Shown: positions 50,457-63,951 of the stretch, piece after piece
How the letters are laid out: each line of letters begins with the position of its first letter
How positions within the stretch are numbered: the first letter of the stretch is position 1
Assembly: GCF_013402875.1 (NCBI RefSeq)
Contig: NZ_CP058579.1
Coordinates: forward strand, 2,294,001 to 2,358,000
DNA length: 64,000 nucleotides
Source of the DNA: Halorarum salinum
GTDB taxonomy: Archaea > Halobacteriota > Halobacteria > Halobacteriales > Haloferacaceae
Reading direction: 5' to 3'
Translations under genes and position numbers: made by a program
The notes under the pieces: generated by a model
Databases searched by the model: none
What the model was told of the DNA's origin: nothing
What the model saw: only the letters and a program-made list of their open reading frames with translations

Positions 50457-52262
50457 ATGGACTTCGCGGCCTTCGCCGAGCGGGCGGACGAACTCGAAGC
50501 CGAGGAGGCCGACCTCGCGACCGTCGGCCTGGTCGCGGGCGCGCTCGCCGACGCGGACGGGGACCTGGACGTCGTCGCGCGGTTCCTCCAGGGCCGGGTG
50601 TTCCCCGGCTGGGACACCCGGAAGCTCGCGGTCGGGCCGTCGCTCTGTCACGAGGCGATCGCCCGGGCGGCGGGCACGAACGTGACCGCCGACGACGTGG
50701 AGGACAGGCTGGCGGACACCGGCGAGATCGGCGCGGTCGCCGCGAGCTACGACTTCGGCGGGCAGACCGGGCTCGCCGCGTTCGGCGCCGGCGGTGCCGA
50801 AGGAAACGGCGGTATCCCCGCCGGAGCCGACGGGGCCGACGACGCGACCGGCGGGACGGACCTGACGGTCCGCGAGGTGTTCGAGTCGTTCGAGCGCGTC
50901 GCGGCCGCGGAGGGCGCCGGGAGCGAAGACGTCCGCCGGGACGTCCTGTTCGGCCTGTTCAACCGCGCGTCCCCCGCGGAGGCGAAGTACCTCGCGCGGC
51001 TCGTGCTCGGCGAGATGCGGGTCGGCGTCGGCGGCGGGACCGTCCGCGACGCGGTCGCCGAGGCGTTCCTCGGCGCGGACGTCACCACCCCCGTCGAGGA
51101 CCGCCCGGAGGGCGACGATGCGGACGAACTGGTCGCCGCGGTCGAGGCGGCCCTCCAGGTGACCAACAACTTCGGTCGGGTCGCGGAACTCGCCCGGGAG
51201 GAGGGCGTCGACGGCCTGCGCGACGTCTCGCTGGAGGTCGGCCGGCCGGTCCGCGCCATGCTCGCGCAGGCGGGGACGGTCACCGGCGCGCTCGCGGAGT
51301 GGGACGAGGCGGCCGTCGAGACCAAGTACGACGGCGCCCGCGTCCAGTTGCACTACGACGGCGAGGAGGCGTCGGTGTACTCCCGGAACATGGAGGACGT
51401 GACCGACGCGCTGCCGGAACTGGTCGAACACGCCGAGACGCACCTCGCCGTCCCGGCCATCGTCGACGGCGAGGCCGTCGCGGTCGGGGAGGACGGCGAG
51501 CCGCTCCCGTTCCAGGAGATCCTCCGGCGCTTCCGCCGGAAGCACGACGTGGACCGCCTCCGCGAGGAGGTGACCGTCGAGCTCCGGGCGTTCGACTGCC
51601 TGCACGCCGACGGCGAGGACCTCCTCGACGCCCCGCTCACGGAGCGGTACGCGCGGCTCTCGGACGCCCTCGCCGAGGGCGTCTCGGAGCTGCTCGTCAC
51701 GACGGACCCGGAACGGATCGAGGCGGTCGAGGCGAAGGCGCTGGCGGCGGGCCACGAGGGCATCATGCTCAAGAACCCCGACTCGACGTACTCGCCGGGC
51801 AAACGGGGGAGGAACTGGCTCAAGCGGAAGCCGGACGTGGAGACGCTCGATCTCGTCGTCACGGGCGCCGAGTGGGGCGAGGGGCGGCGCGCGAACTACC
51901 TCGGGACGTTCCTCCTGTCGGCGCGGAACGGCGACGCCTCGGGACGGAGCCCCGATGCACGCGAGACCGGGTCCCGCAAGGGGTTCGAGACCATCGGCAA
52001 GGTCGCGACGGGCATCACCGACGAACAGCTCGCGGAGCTGACCGAGCTCCTCGAACCGCACGTCGTCCGGGAGGAGGGGACCGACGTGGAGATTCGCCCC
52101 GAGGTCGTCTTCGAGGTGGGGTACGAGGAGATCCAGGCGTCGCCCACCTACTCGTCGGGCTACGCCCTCCGCTTCCCGCGGTTCGTCGAGGTCCGGACCG
52201 ACAAGGACCCCGCGGACGCCGACTCGCTGGAGCGCGTCGAACGGCTCGCGGACGCGCAGTGA
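50457..52262 (+). CDS. ligA: ATP-dependent DNA ligase
   Basis: A 601-residue archaeal replicative DNA ligase. N-terminal DNA-binding helical domain; motif I lysine is Lys290 in KYDGAR; 'YSRNMEDVTD' (motif III), 'FDCLHADGEDLL', 'GIMLKNPDSTYSPGKRGRNWLKRK' (motifs IV-V), and a C-terminal OB domain ending 'RFPRFVEVRTDKDP'. A Gly/Ala-rich insert (about 109-134) interrupts the N-terminal domain as a haloarchaeal loop. The symbol ligA is used for the archaeal ATP-dependent enzyme. Confidence 0.93.
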   Translation: MDFAAFAERADELEAEEADLATVGLVAGALADADGDLDVVARFLQGRVFPGWDTRKLAVGPSLCHEAIARAAGTNVTADDVEDRLADTGEIGAVAASYDFGGQTGLAAFGAGGAEGNGGIPAGADGADDATGGTDLTVREVFESFERVAAAEGAGSEDVRRDVLFGLFNRASPAEAKYLARLVLGEMRVGVGGGTVRDAVAEAFLGADVTTPVEDRPEGDDADELVAAVEAALQVTNNFGRVAELAREEGVDGLRDVSLEVGRPVRAMLAQAGTVTGALAEWDEAAVETKYDGARVQLHYDGEEASVYSRNMEDVTDALPELVEHAETHLAVPAIVDGEAVAVGEDGEPLPFQEILRRFRRKHDVDRLREEVTVELRAFDCLHADGEDLLDAPLTERYARLSDALAEGVSELLVTTDPERIEAVEAKALAAGHEGIMLKNPDSTYSPGKRGRNWLKRKPDVETLDLVVTGAEWGEGRRANYLGTFLLSARNGDASGRSPDARETGSRKGFETIGKVATGITDEQLAELTELLEPHVVREEGTDVEIRPEVVFEVGYEEIQASPTYSSGYALRFPRFVEVRTDKDPADADSLERVERLADAQ

Positions 52263-52330
52263 CGTCGGAACGGGTTCCGACGCCCGGACGGGACGACAAG
52301 ACACTTCACCCGACCGCACCGACCCCGACC

Positions 52331-52534
52331 ATGACCATCCGCGCCGTCGTCGCGGACAACCCGCTCCCGACGACGTTCTCGCTCGCGTTCGTGCTCGCGC
52401 TGCTCGCCACGGCGGTCCACGCGTCGACGGCCGACTCGTTCGCGACGACGCTCCGGCTGGCCGCGCTCACCGCGGTCCTGTTCCTGTTCGCGGCGGGGTT
52501 CTGGGTCGGCCCGGTCGGGGAGCGGTACCTGTAA
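52331..52534 (+). CDS. Small two-helix membrane protein
   Basis: A 67-residue protein with two helices (about 13-31 'PTTFSLAFVLALLATAVHA' and 41-62 'TTLRLAALTAVLFLFAAGFWVG'). It starts 68 bases after the ligase stop and is followed 25 bases later by the MBL gene. Conserved in haloarchaea by appearance, function unknown. Confidence 0.6.
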   Translation: MTIRAVVADNPLPTTFSLAFVLALLATAVHASTADSFATTLRLAALTAVLFLFAAGFWVGPVGERYL

Positions 52535-52559
52535 ACGGTCCCGAACCGCACCACCGTCC

Positions 52560-53270
52560 ATGACGGTTCGCCACGACTCGCTCCGGGTGGAGTGGCTCGG
52601 CTACGCGACGGTGCGCATCGAGACGGAGTCGGGGTTCGTCGTCTACCTGGACCCCGGCCGGTACGGCGTGCTCTCCGACTACCCGAAGGACGGCGACCTG
52701 GTCTGTGTGACCCACGACCACCACTACGACGGCGACGGCATCGAGCGCGTCGCGGCGCGGGACGCCACCGTCGTCGCCTTCGAGGGCGTCGACGCCTCGC
52801 GGATCGGCCGGGACGTCGTTCCCGTGGGGGAGCTCGACCGGGAGGTCGTCCGCGTCGGCGAGGAGGATCACCTGTCCGTCGGGGGGGTCGACCTGTGGAC
52901 GGTCCCGGCGTACAACGACCCCGAGGGACCACACGCCCGCGCGGACGGCTCCGTCTCGCACCCCCGCGGGCTGGGCGTCGGCTACCGGCTCGCTATCGAC
53001 GGCGTCTCCGTCTTCTGGCCCGGCGACGGCGACGCGCACGACGCGTACGCCGAACTCGACGTCTCGCTGTTCCTGGCGAACGTCGGCGGCGGCCCGGTGT
53101 CGGACAGACACGAGGCCGCCGACCTCGCCGAGCGGATGGACCCGGACCTCGTGCTCCCTGTCCACTACGACACCATCGAGATGCTGGAGGCGGACTCCGC
53201 CGCGTTCGCGGCGGACGTCGCCGGTCGCGGGATTCCGGTCGTGCTCGACGAGCGCGGCGTGGGCCAGTAG
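52560..53270 (+). CDS. MBL-fold hydrolase (UPF0173/UlaG-like)
   Basis: A 236-residue metallo-beta-lactamase superfamily protein of the UlaG/UPF0173 type: 'VEWLGYATVRIETESGFVVYLDPG', 'VCVTHDHHYDGDGIERV' (metal ligands HDHHYD), 'FWPGDGDAHDAYAEL', 'LVLPVHYDTIEM'. No partner helps assign a substrate. Co-directional with the preceding small membrane protein. Confidence 0.85.
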   Translation: MTVRHDSLRVEWLGYATVRIETESGFVVYLDPGRYGVLSDYPKDGDLVCVTHDHHYDGDGIERVAARDATVVAFEGVDASRIGRDVVPVGELDREVVRVGEEDHLSVGGVDLWTVPAYNDPEGPHARADGSVSHPRGLGVGYRLAIDGVSVFWPGDGDAHDAYAELDVSLFLANVGGGPVSDRHEAADLAERMDPDLVLPVHYDTIEMLEADSAAFAADVAGRGIPVVLDERGVGQ

Positions 53271-53344
53271 GGACGGGTGTGACGGGGGCGCCCCGGTGAG
53301 GTTCGCGTAAGGTTCTTCGCCCCGGCTGTTCGAGTGCTGGTAGC

Positions 53345-54196
53345 GTGCCCTCCGACGATCGGTTCTGTTCGGCCTGCGGCGCACGGCTCTCGCCCGGCGA
53401 CCGGTTCTGCTCGCAGTGTGGGGACCCGGTCGCGGCGGCGGACCCGGGGAGCGTCGCGGAGGCCTCGTCGTCGCCGGGCGACGCCGACCGGGCGTGGCTC
53501 CGCCGTCGCGTGGCCGACTTCCGGGTGCGCGGCTGGACGGTCGAGCACGACCACGGCGACCGCGTGGTGCTCGCCGACAGGGGGTTCGGCTCGCTTCCGG
53601 TCCACGTCCTCCTGCTGGTGCTCACGGGCGGGGTCGGGAACGTCCTGTACGCGTGGTACCGCCACACCTCCGGGGCGCCGCGCCGGGAGATCCGCGCGGA
53701 CGGCACCGAGCGGTCCTCCCCCGACGACGCGGGCCTCGGCGTGGACCACTGGACCGCCGCGGGCGCCACGTTCGGCTTCCTGCTCGTCGTCGCGGCCGCG
53801 GTCGTGCTCGCGGCCGGCGCTACCTCCGCCGCGTCGGGTCCGCTCGTGCCGGTCGCGGGGCTGCTGTTCGTCGCGATCGCGCTGGGGGTGACGTACTTCC
53901 CGCTCGCCGCGCGGCAGGGGGACGTGCCGCTCACGACTGTCGGCCGGAAGCGGACGGTCTCGACCGACCGACTGCGGAACCCGCCGGAGCCGTGTGCGGC
54001 CTGCGGCGACCGGATTCGGTCGGGCGTTCGTCGCGGTTACGCCGACCGGTGGTACCTCGCGGGGCTCCCGCTGCGGACCTACGAGTCGGGCGAGAACGTG
54101 TACTGTCGGGCGTGTTTCGAGGGCGGGAACGCCGGGGGCGACGTGGCTACCCCCGACGTCGACGCCGACGTGGACGGGGCGACCGAGCGCGCCTAG
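53345..54196 (+). CDS. Zinc-ribbon membrane protein
   Basis: A 283-residue protein with an N-terminal double zinc ribbon (Cys8, Cys11, Cys22 and Cys25: CSAC and CSQC), two or three transmembrane helices in the middle ('[20 protein letters not shown]', '[20 protein letters not shown]', '[16 protein letters not shown]') and a second C-terminal zinc ribbon (PCAACGDRI with CRACFEGG). Starts at a GTG. A membrane-anchored metal-binding scaffold or regulator; function unknown. Convergent with top6A. Confidence 0.75.
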   Translation: MPSDDRFCSACGARLSPGDRFCSQCGDPVAAADPGSVAEASSSPGDADRAWLRRRVADFRVRGWTVEHDHGDRVVLADRGFGSLPVHVLLLVLTGGVGNVLYAWYRHTSGAPRREIRADGTERSSPDDAGLGVDHWTAAGATFGFLLVVAAAVVLAAGATSAASGPLVPVAGLLFVAIALGVTYFPLAARQGDVPLTTVGRKRTVSTDRLRNPPEPCAACGDRIRSGVRRGYADRWYLAGLPLRTYESGENVYCRACFEGGNAGGDVATPDVDADVDGATERA

Positions 54197-55311
54197 AGCA
54201 CGCCCATCTCCTCGAGCCGGTCGGGGAGGTAGGTGTCGGTCACGAAGTCGAGCCCGCGGGAGGCGAGCGCCTGCTGTTCGGACTTCTTCCCGATGTCGAG
54301 CTGGAGCTCGATCTGCTCCTCCCAGAAGTCGGTCTGGAAGCGCGGGTCCTCGAGTTCGGACTCCAGCGCGTTCACGTCCGAGTCGGAGAGCGGGTCGGTC
54401 GGGAGGTCGTAGTCGACGATGTCCTGCGGGCGGATGCCGACGTACTCGGCCTCCGGGGTCGCGAGGTACTCCGAGAGGTGCGCGGACTTGATGGAGCCGT
54501 ACGCGACCGAGCCGAAGATGCGGTAGGACCACGGGTCGCCGTCAGTGAACACCAGCACCGGGAGGTCGAGTTCGTCGTGGAGCCGCTTGGTGATGCGGCG
54601 GGTCGCCCGCGCCGGCTGGCCCTTCAGGTGGACGACGAGGCAGTTGTACTCGTCGTCGAAGCCGTTCTCGACGAGCCGGTCCCGCATCCCGCCGGTCTCG
54701 ACGCACATGACGAAGTCGATGTCGTGGTCGAGAAAGTCGATGGTGTCCGGGTTGTTGGGGATCTGGTAGCCGCCCTCGCCGACGTCCTCCTGACAGTGGA
54801 TCTCGCGCTCGCCGCGCCGGGTCTGTTCGCGGAGCTCCAGCGGGCCCATCAGCGTCGCGCCCGACTCCTCGGGCCGCATGTGGAAGTCCTCGCGGGTGAC
54901 CTCCGAGACGATCTCGAGGTCCTCGACGAGCTGGTTCGACTCGTCCTGGTCGCTGAACTGCGCCTCCTTCGAGTCCCACGACTCGCTGAGGTAGTACAGC
55001 TCACGCAGGGTGGACGAGCGGTCCTCCTCCAGTTGCTGGGCGAGGAAGTCGACGGTGTAGATCGCCTTGAGGAGCTTCCTGGCCCCGCGGACGGAGTTGG
55101 CCGTCCGCGAGGAGGTGCGGTCGCCGTACACCCAGACGTCGCTGTCCTCGTCGAAGACGATGTTGCTCTTCGTCCGGGTGGGAAGCGTCATCCGCGGGAC
55201 GTCCCCCTGGTCGAACTGGTCGTAGAACTCCGCGGCCAGCTCGACGAGCTGTTCGCGGGCCCGTTCCTCGTTCAGTCGCGCGTCCGTCTCGGAATCGGAA
55301 TCAGTGCTCAT
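54193..55311 (-). CDS. top6A: DNA topoisomerase VI subunit A
   Basis: A 372-residue Spo11/Top6A protein. The active-site Tyr pair is in '[12 protein letters not shown]' (about 106-107), and the TOPRIM acidic motif is '[15 protein letters not shown]'. It forms the cleaving subunit of type IIB topoisomerase VI, relaxing supercoils and decatenating chromosomes. The ATG follows the TAG of the top6B gene directly, so the two are made together. The last bases overlap the neighbouring zinc-ribbon gene on the opposite strand. Confidence 0.95.
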   Translation of the reverse strand: MSTDSDSETDARLNEERAREQLVELAAEFYDQFDQGDVPRMTLPTRTKSNIVFDEDSDVWVYGDRTSSRTANSVRGARKLLKAIYTVDFLAQQLEEDRSSTLRELYYLSESWDSKEAQFSDQDESNQLVEDLEIVSEVTREDFHMRPEESGATLMGPLELREQTRRGEREIHCQEDVGEGGYQIPNNPDTIDFLDHDIDFVMCVETGGMRDRLVENGFDDEYNCLVVHLKGQPARATRRITKRLHDELDLPVLVFTDGDPWSYRIFGSVAYGSIKSAHLSEYLATPEAEYVGIRPQDIVDYDLPTDPLSDSDVNALESELEDPRFQTDFWEEQIELQLDIGKKSEQQALASRGLDFVTDTYLPDRLEEMGVL

Positions 55312-57720
55312 CTATGCGTTCACCGTGAGTTTCTCCGCCTCGACGCCGTCGACGTTCACGTCGAACTCGGCGTCGTCGGTCACCGTGTACTCGAGGGTCG
55401 CCTCCTCGCCGCCGGGGACGCTGGGCGACCACTTCACGAACCACTCCCCGTCGAGGTCGACGACCTCGGCGCCGTCGGACACGTTCGCCGGTTCGGCGGA
55501 GACGATGTCGGTCACGTCGGGCTCCTCCGTCCGGTCGGAGTGGTTCTCGACGACGAGCTTGACGGTGTCGCCGTCGCGCTCGCGCTCGACGCTGACGTTG
55601 TTCATGATCCGGGCCATCGCGCCGTCGATGTTCGGGCGCTCGCGGTCGACGACGTCGGCGACCTTGTCGGCCATCTCGGGGAGGATGCGCCCGAGGACGT
55701 CCTGCTTCTGCCGGCGCTTCTGGAGCGAGCGGCGCTTGTTGAGGTACGACTTCAGTTCGCGGGCTGCCTCCCTGACCGCGAGTTCGATCTCGTCCTCGAT
55801 GGCCGGGATGTTCGCGAGCGCGTCCTTCGACTCGCTCGTGAACGGGACGTTCGTGGAGGCGACGTGGATGGAGATGACGGCCGGCCCGCTCGGCATCCCG
55901 GAGCCGCCCGGCTGGTCGAGCCCGTAGTTGCGCCAGCCGATGGACTTCACCACGTCGGTCGTCGCACACGCGCCCCGCTGGTAGACGAGCGGGACGCGGT
56001 TGGCGAACCGGAGCAGGTCGACCGACCCCTCGGCCTCCAGGTCGCCGCCGTAGGCGATGCCGGCCTCGACGATGAACGGGTCGCCGCCGTGGACGTCCGC
56101 GTCGCGGGTCGCCGCGGCGTAGAAGTCGGCGTCGAACTCCTTCTTCAGCCCCGCCTCCACCAGTTCCGAGGTGATGGGGGCGAGACAGTCCGTCGGCGGC
56201 GCGAGGATGTCCGTTTCGCGCATCCCCTCCAGCAGCGCGGAGGCGGCGTCGCGGTCCCCGGCCACGTCCCGGACCTTCGGGAGGTCGTCGGGGACCGTCG
56301 CCATCCGGCTCCACAGCGCCTCGACGACGTTCTCGCGGGCGGTCCCGCCGAACGTGGCGTCGTCGTACTCCTCCGTGTCGGCGGCCGCCTCGTCGACCCA
56401 GGCCCGGAGGGTCCGCCTCGTCGCGCGGTGTCGGTCGCCGTCGGCGGCGACGCGGCGGGCCAGTCGCTCGGCGACCCCGTGTTTCGTCGCGTCGTCCTTC
56501 CGGGTCGAGGTGGCCTCCTCGACGACCGCGTAGAGGTCCGGGGTGAGCCGATCGACGTCCTCGTCCGGGTCGTAGGCGGTCAGTTCCGTCCACGCGGCCT
56601 CGACGGCGTTTTCCCTGACCGTGCTCCCGAACGTGACGCCGTGCTCCTCCTCGGTCGCGTCCGCGACGTTGTCCACGACCTCGACGAGTTCGTGGTGGGC
56701 GGTGTGCTCGCGGGACGTGAGCGTCCCGGCCGCCTCCTCGGCGAAGAAGTCGGTCGCGCTCGCGCCCTTGTTCGTCACGGCCTCGACCAGCGCGGCCTCG
56801 AGGTCGGCGTCGACCCCGGCGCTCCAGCACATCCCGCGGCCGAAGTGGCGGTCGCGGAAGCCGGCACACACCTTGTCGGCGGTCTTCTTCCCGACCCGGG
56901 TGAACTCCTCCTGGAGGAAGCCGGAGACGCTGTACGACTCCGTGGCCTCCAGCATCTTGATGAGCGTCCCGAGCTCGACGCCGTGGGGGTGCGGGCGGAT
57001 CTCCTCGGTCTCGGCCGGGAGCCGGTCCGTCCCGCGCTCGAACTTCATCGGCTCGTCGCTCCCGGGTTCGCGGAGTTCGAGGCGCGCGTGGGGGTTGACG
57101 ACCGCCGTGTGCTTGATGTAGTCGTGGAGCTGGGTCCGGGCGCGCATGTTCGCCTCCATCTCGACCTCGATGCGCGTCCCGTGCGGGCGGTCCCAGGAGG
57201 TCGGCTCGTCGGCCTTGATCTCCGGCTCGTTCGTGTCCGTGTCGATGATGAGCTCGAAGTACTGCGCCTGGGCGTCTCCCTTGGGCCGGCTGGTGATCTT
57301 CGCGGGCTTTCCGGAGGTGAGCTGGGAGTAGAGGACGGCGGCGGAGATGCCGATCCCCTGCTGGCCCCGGGACTGCTCGCGGGCGTGGAACCGGGAGCCG
57401 TACAGGAGCTTCCCGAACACCTTCGGGAGCTGTTCCTTCGTGATCCCGGGCCCGTTGTCCTCGACGATCAGCCGGTAGTAGTCGCCGACCTCCCGGATCT
57501 CGACGTAGATGTCGGGCCGGATGCCGGCCTCCTCGCAGGCGTCGAGGGCGTTGTCGACCGCCTCCTTGACGGCGGTGACGAGCCCGCGGGCCCCCGAATC
57601 GAAGCCCAGCATGTGCTTGTTCTTCTCGAAGAACTCGGCGATGGAGATCTCCCGCTGGCTCTCGGCCAGCTCGTCGGCGATCCCCTCCTCCTCGCCGAGC
57701 TGCGACTGGAACGACGTCAT
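55312..57720 (-). CDS. top6B: DNA topoisomerase VI subunit B
   Basis: An 802-residue Top6B with the GHKL ATPase: '[23 protein letters not shown]', 'DNGPGI', '[18 protein letters not shown]', then H2TH and transducer domains and a C-terminal beta-rich domain ('[28 protein letters not shown]'). It drives strand passage. The gene diverges from gyrB, so the two type II topoisomerases share one intergenic region (57721-58034). Confidence 0.95.
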   Translation of the reverse strand: MTSFQSQLGEEEGIADELAESQREISIAEFFEKNKHMLGFDSGARGLVTAVKEAVDNALDACEEAGIRPDIYVEIREVGDYYRLIVEDNGPGITKEQLPKVFGKLLYGSRFHAREQSRGQQGIGISAAVLYSQLTSGKPAKITSRPKGDAQAQYFELIIDTDTNEPEIKADEPTSWDRPHGTRIEVEMEANMRARTQLHDYIKHTAVVNPHARLELREPGSDEPMKFERGTDRLPAETEEIRPHPHGVELGTLIKMLEATESYSVSGFLQEEFTRVGKKTADKVCAGFRDRHFGRGMCWSAGVDADLEAALVEAVTNKGASATDFFAEEAAGTLTSREHTAHHELVEVVDNVADATEEEHGVTFGSTVRENAVEAAWTELTAYDPDEDVDRLTPDLYAVVEEATSTRKDDATKHGVAERLARRVAADGDRHRATRRTLRAWVDEAAADTEEYDDATFGGTARENVVEALWSRMATVPDDLPKVRDVAGDRDAASALLEGMRETDILAPPTDCLAPITSELVEAGLKKEFDADFYAAATRDADVHGGDPFIVEAGIAYGGDLEAEGSVDLLRFANRVPLVYQRGACATTDVVKSIGWRNYGLDQPGGSGMPSGPAVISIHVASTNVPFTSESKDALANIPAIEDEIELAVREAARELKSYLNKRRSLQKRRQKQDVLGRILPEMADKVADVVDRERPNIDGAMARIMNNVSVERERDGDTVKLVVENHSDRTEEPDVTDIVSAEPANVSDGAEVVDLDGEWFVKWSPSVPGGEEATLEYTVTDDAEFDVNVDGVEAEKLTVNA

Positions 57721-59969
<2,249 letters not shown>

Positions 59970-59976
59970 GGAAGAC

Positions 59977-62544
59977 ATGAGTTCAGAACCACCAGTCGAT
60001 CCGAGCGACGTCAGAGCCGCGCAGGTCGAACACGTCCGCATCGAGGAGGAGATGGAGCAGTCGTACATCGACTACGCGATGTCCGTCATCGCCGGCCGGG
60101 CGCTCCCGGACGTCCGCGACGGCCTCAAGCCGGTCCACCGGCGCATCCTCTACGCGATGCACGAGATGGGACTCACCGCGGGCTCGGGCCACCGGAAGTC
60201 CTCCTCCATCGTCGGCGAGACGATGGGCGACTTCCACCCGCACGGGGACGCGGCCATCTACGACACGCTCGTCGGCATGGCCCAGGAGTTCTCCATGCGG
60301 TACCCGCTCGTCGACGGGCAGGGGAACTTCGGCTCGATGGACGGCGACCCGGCCGCGGCGCCCCGGTACACGGAGGCCCGGATGGCCCCCATCGCCGAGG
60401 AACTGCTCGCGGACATCGAGCGCGACACAGTCGACTTCTCCCCGAACTACGACGACCGCCTCGAGGAGCCGGACGTGCTCCCCGCGGCGTACCCGAACCT
60501 GCTCGTCAACGGCTCGACGGGCATCGCGGTCGGGATGTCCACGAAGGTCCCGCCGCACAACCTCGGCGAGGTGATCGACGCGACCGTCGAACTCATCGAG
60601 AACCCCGACGCGACCGTCGCCGACCTCATGAGACACGTCAAGGGGCCGGACTTCCCGACCGGCGCGAACATCGTCGGCCGGAACGCGGTCCGCAAGGCGT
60701 ACGAGACGGGCCGCGGTCGGGTCCGCGTCCGCGCCGAGTTCGAGACCGAGGAGTTCGACGGCGACCGGCAGCGCATCGTCGTCACCGAACTCCCCTACCA
60801 GGAGAACAAGGCACGCCTCGTCGAGCGCATCGCGGAGGACGTGAACGAGGGCGTCATCGAGGGCATCTCCGACCTGCGCGACGAGTCCGACCGCGACGGC
60901 GTCCGCGTCGTGGTCGAGCTGAAGCGCGGCGCCAACGTCGAGGTCGTGAAGAACCAGCTCGTCGAGCACCACCTCGAGACGACGTTCGGCGTGATCAACC
61001 TCGCGCTCGTGGACGGCCAGCCGCGTGTGCTCTCCCTGAAGGAGACGCTCGAGGAGTACGTCGAGCACCGAAAGGACGTCGTCACCCGTCGGACCGAGCA
61101 CGAACTCGGCGAGGCCGAGGACCGCGCCCACATCCTCGAGGGCCGGCTCAAGGCGCTCGACAACGTCGAGGACGTCGTCGAGACCATCCGGAAGAGCGAG
61201 GACCGCGACGAGGCGCGCGCCGCGCTCCGCGAGACGTTCGACTTCTCGGAGGCGCAGGCCCAGCACATCGTCCGGATGCAGCTCGGCTCGCTCACGTCGC
61301 TCGAGTCCGCGGAGATCGAGGAGGAGTACGAGGAGGTCACCGCCCGCATCGAGCGCCTCGAGGAGATCCTCGCCTCCGAGTCGGAGCTCATGTCGGTCAT
61401 CAAGACGGAGCTGGGCGAGATCAAGGAGGAGTACGACGACGACCGCCGGACCGGGTTCGTCGAGGACACCGGGACGGTCACCCACGAGGACCTCATCCCC
61501 GAGGAGGAGTCGGTCGTCGTCGTCAGCGAGGACGACTACATCAAGCGCATGCCGGCCGCGGAGTTCCGCGCGCAGAACCGCGGCGGGAAGGGAATCATCG
61601 GCGCGGACCTCAAGGAGGGCGACCGAGTCTCCTCGGTGTTCCTCGCGTCCACGCACGACTACCTGCTCTGTTTCACCACCCACGGGCAGGTGTACCAACT
61701 GAAAACGTACCAGGTGCCCGAGATGGGCCGGACCGCTCGCGGGAAGTCCGCTGTGAACGTCCTCGACCTGGACGAGGGCGAGGAGATCACGGCCGTCGTC
61801 AACTGCGACGACATCGGCGCGGGGACCGACGGCGAGGACGTAGCCGGCGGGGACGGGGTCGGCGCGGACGGAGCGGACCCGGCGGACCCGGCGGCCGAGG
61901 CCGGCGAGCAGTACCTCACGATGGTCACCCGCGACGGCTACGTGAAGCGGACTGCCGGCGAGGAGTTCGAGAACATCCTCTCGACCGGCATCCGGGCGAT
62001 CAGGCTCGAGGACGGCGACGAACTCGCCGACGTGGAGGTCACCCACGGCGACCACGACCTCGTCGTCGGGACCCGCGGCGGGATGGCCATCCGGTTCGAC
62101 GAGTCCGAGGTGCGGGCGATGGGCCGCTCGGCCCGCGGCGTCCGCGGCATCGAACTGACCGGGGACGACACCGTCGCCGGTCTCGCTGCCATCGACGGGA
62201 CCCAGCACGACTGGGTGCTCACCGTCACGGCGAACGGATACGGCAAGCGGACCGACCTCGACGAGTACCGGACCCAGAGCAGGAACGGGAAGGGGCTCAT
62301 CGACATCAAGACGAACGAGCGAAACGGCCCCTCGTGCGCGGTCGAGGCCGTCTCGTCGGGCGACCACCTCTTCGCCATGAGCGCCGGGGGCCAGATCATG
62401 CGGACCCGCGTCGAGGACGTCTCGACCATCGGTCGGAACACGATGGGCGTGAAGGTGATGGATCTCGACCCCGACGACCTGGTCGCGTCCGTGGACGTGC
62501 TCCCCGCCGCGCGCGTCGAGGACGGGGACGAGTCCGGGGCGTAA
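59977..62544 (+). CDS. gyrA: DNA gyrase subunit A
   Basis: An 855-residue GyrA. The catalytic Tyr131 is in '[10 protein letters not shown]'. The GyrA box is 'QNRGGKG', the feature that lets gyrase wrap DNA and introduce negative supercoils. A quinolone region motif reads [12 protein letters not shown], with Ala92 in place of the common Ser83 of E. coli. The C-terminal beta-pinwheel contains an acidic insert (about 610-645, [18 protein letters not shown]). Directly downstream of gyrB with a seven-base gap. Confidence 0.96.
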   Translation: MSSEPPVDPSDVRAAQVEHVRIEEEMEQSYIDYAMSVIAGRALPDVRDGLKPVHRRILYAMHEMGLTAGSGHRKSSSIVGETMGDFHPHGDAAIYDTLVGMAQEFSMRYPLVDGQGNFGSMDGDPAAAPRYTEARMAPIAEELLADIERDTVDFSPNYDDRLEEPDVLPAAYPNLLVNGSTGIAVGMSTKVPPHNLGEVIDATVELIENPDATVADLMRHVKGPDFPTGANIVGRNAVRKAYETGRGRVRVRAEFETEEFDGDRQRIVVTELPYQENKARLVERIAEDVNEGVIEGISDLRDESDRDGVRVVVELKRGANVEVVKNQLVEHHLETTFGVINLALVDGQPRVLSLKETLEEYVEHRKDVVTRRTEHELGEAEDRAHILEGRLKALDNVEDVVETIRKSEDRDEARAALRETFDFSEAQAQHIVRMQLGSLTSLESAEIEEEYEEVTARIERLEEILASESELMSVIKTELGEIKEEYDDDRRTGFVEDTGTVTHEDLIPEEESVVVVSEDDYIKRMPAAEFRAQNRGGKGIIGADLKEGDRVSSVFLASTHDYLLCFTTHGQVYQLKTYQVPEMGRTARGKSAVNVLDLDEGEEITAVVNCDDIGAGTDGEDVAGGDGVGADGADPADPAAEAGEQYLTMVTRDGYVKRTAGEEFENILSTGIRAIRLEDGDELADVEVTHGDHDLVVGTRGGMAIRFDESEVRAMGRSARGVRGIELTGDDTVAGLAAIDGTQHDWVLTVTANGYGKRTDLDEYRTQSRNGKGLIDIKTNERNGPSCAVEAVSSGDHLFAMSAGGQIMRTRVEDVSTIGRNTMGVKVMDLDPDDLVASVDVLPAARVEDGDESGA

Positions 62545-62563
62545 CCGCTCCCGCGGAACCGTT

Positions 62564-63058
62564 CTAGCGATCCGGCGGCCGCGACGGTCCGTCGGGGTTC
62601 GATCGCGACCCGACCTCGCGTCCGTCGGCGGTGCGGATCGTCACCTCGACCGACCAGTCGGGAACCGACGTGGACGGGAACGACAGCGTCCAGGTACCGG
62701 CCGGGTCGGCCAGGTCCTGCTCGGCGTAGGCGGCGAGGATCAGGTCCGAGAGCCCCGCCTCGAACGCGGCGCGGCGACCGGCCGGTTCGCCCGTCCCCGC
62801 GGCGGCCCGCTCGGCCGGTCCCGGCTCCCCCGCCCGTTCCGATTCCGCCGTCGGCTCCGCCTTCCCGGTCGACTCCGCCGCGTCCGTCGGTCCAGACCCG
62901 ATCGCGGTGATCACGACCTCCACGTCCGGGACCCCGGGATCCTCGTGCGTGAGCAGGCGTCGTCCGGCCACGTCGACGTCGTGGGCGAACGCTTCGAGAA
63001 CGGTCCGGCCGAGCCTGCCCTCGAAGTCGTCCTCGTACATCCGTTTCGGAGGCGTCAC
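62564..63058 (-). CDS. Unrecognised acidic protein, 164 aa
   Basis: A 164-residue protein starting at a GTG (63058) that overlaps the stop of the regulator gene upstream (GTGA). The N-terminal third reads 'YEDDFEGRLGRTVLEAFAHDVDVAGRRLLTHEDPGVPDVEVVITAIGSG'; then a low-complexity Glu/Ala/Pro stretch (about 60-95); then 'FEAGLSDLILAAYAEQDLADPAGTWTLSFPSTSVPDWSVEVTIRTADGR', which has a beta-rich ending. I do not recognise a family. Co-transcribed with the DUF7504-like gene; the role is unknown. Confidence 0.55.
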   Translation of the reverse strand: MTPPKRMYEDDFEGRLGRTVLEAFAHDVDVAGRRLLTHEDPGVPDVEVVITAIGSGPTDAAESTGKAEPTAESERAGEPGPAERAAAGTGEPAGRRAAFEAGLSDLILAAYAEQDLADPAGTWTLSFPSTSVPDWSVEVTIRTADGREVGSRSNPDGPSRPPDR

Positions 63059-63951
63059 GTCGGGTTCGCCCCGACGAGCGTCAGGAACGGTTCGACGGCC
63101 GCGATCCGGTCCCTCGGATCCACGACGGCACGGTCCGAGCCGACGGTGACGAACCCCAGCCGTTCGAGCGACGGGAGGTCGCTGTGAACGAGGCCGACGT
63201 GTCGCTTGCGGACGGCCTCCCCGTCGCCGTCGGCGTCCGCGAGCGCCCACGCCAGATCCGCGATCGCGGTCGGTTCGTCCCGGTGGGCAAGGAGATACCG
63301 GAGCACCTCCCTCCGTCGGCGGGTGCCCAACGCTTCGAACAGTTCACCCGCGGACGGGGACTCGCTCCCCCCCAACGGGCGGCTCTCGCGCGACCGAACG
63401 TCGACGACCACGTCGAACCGCGGTCGGAGCGCGGGAAACGCGGTCTCGTCCGGCGGGAGGCGGAACACCCCGACGGCCTCGCAGGCCGAGACGGCCCCCG
63501 TGAGCCGATCGACGAGCTCCGCGTACGAGGTCGCGTCGTACCGCTCGACCATCGCGTCCACGAACACCGCGTGACGGTCGCACCCCTCGTCCAGGTCGCG
63601 CAGCTGCTCCTCGACGCGGGAGACGAGTTCCGGTATCGTGACCGCGTCGTCGACGGGCCGGACCAGCCCGGGGTCCGGCCCGCCCTCGACGGTCGCGGCG
63701 GCCGATCGAACGTCGCTCCCGATCGCGACCAGCGACGCGTCGTGGAACCGTCCCCGATCGCGGCGACGCCAGCAGTCGACCATTGCGAGCGGGTCTCGAT
63801 CGGCCGTCACCGCCACCACCCCGACCGCCTGCCCGCCTCCGATCAGGAGGTCGGTACAGAGGCTCCCGACTGCGTCGTTCCCAGCTGCCGCGATCAGCGC
63901 GTTGTCCCCTCGATCCAATAGCGACGGATTCGCACCCATATTATTCGACAC
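63055..63951 (-). CDS. DUF7504-like signal domain with DUF7344 winged helix
   Basis: A 298-residue haloarchaeal regulator. The N-terminal half resembles the DUF7504 RecA-like fold ('LIAAAGNDAVGSLCTDLLIGGGQAVGVVAVTADRDPLAMVDCW', 'VTIPELVSRVEEQLRDLDEGCDRHAVFVDAMVERYD'), and the C-terminal part is a DUF7344-type winged helix ('ELFEALGTRRRREVLRYLLAHRDEPTAIADLAWALAD', 'VRKRHVGLVHSDLPSLERLGFVTV'). Probably a transcription regulator or response component. AT-rich promoter sequence follows at 63952-64000. Family names from memory, moderate certainty. Confidence 0.75.
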   Translation of the reverse strand: MSNNMGANPSLLDRGDNALIAAAGNDAVGSLCTDLLIGGGQAVGVVAVTADRDPLAMVDCWRRRDRGRFHDASLVAIGSDVRSAAATVEGGPDPGLVRPVDDAVTIPELVSRVEEQLRDLDEGCDRHAVFVDAMVERYDATSYAELVDRLTGAVSACEAVGVFRLPPDETAFPALRPRFDVVVDVRSRESRPLGGSESPSAGELFEALGTRRRREVLRYLLAHRDEPTAIADLAWALADADGDGEAVRKRHVGLVHSDLPSLERLGFVTVGSDRAVVDPRDRIAAVEPFLTLVGANPT

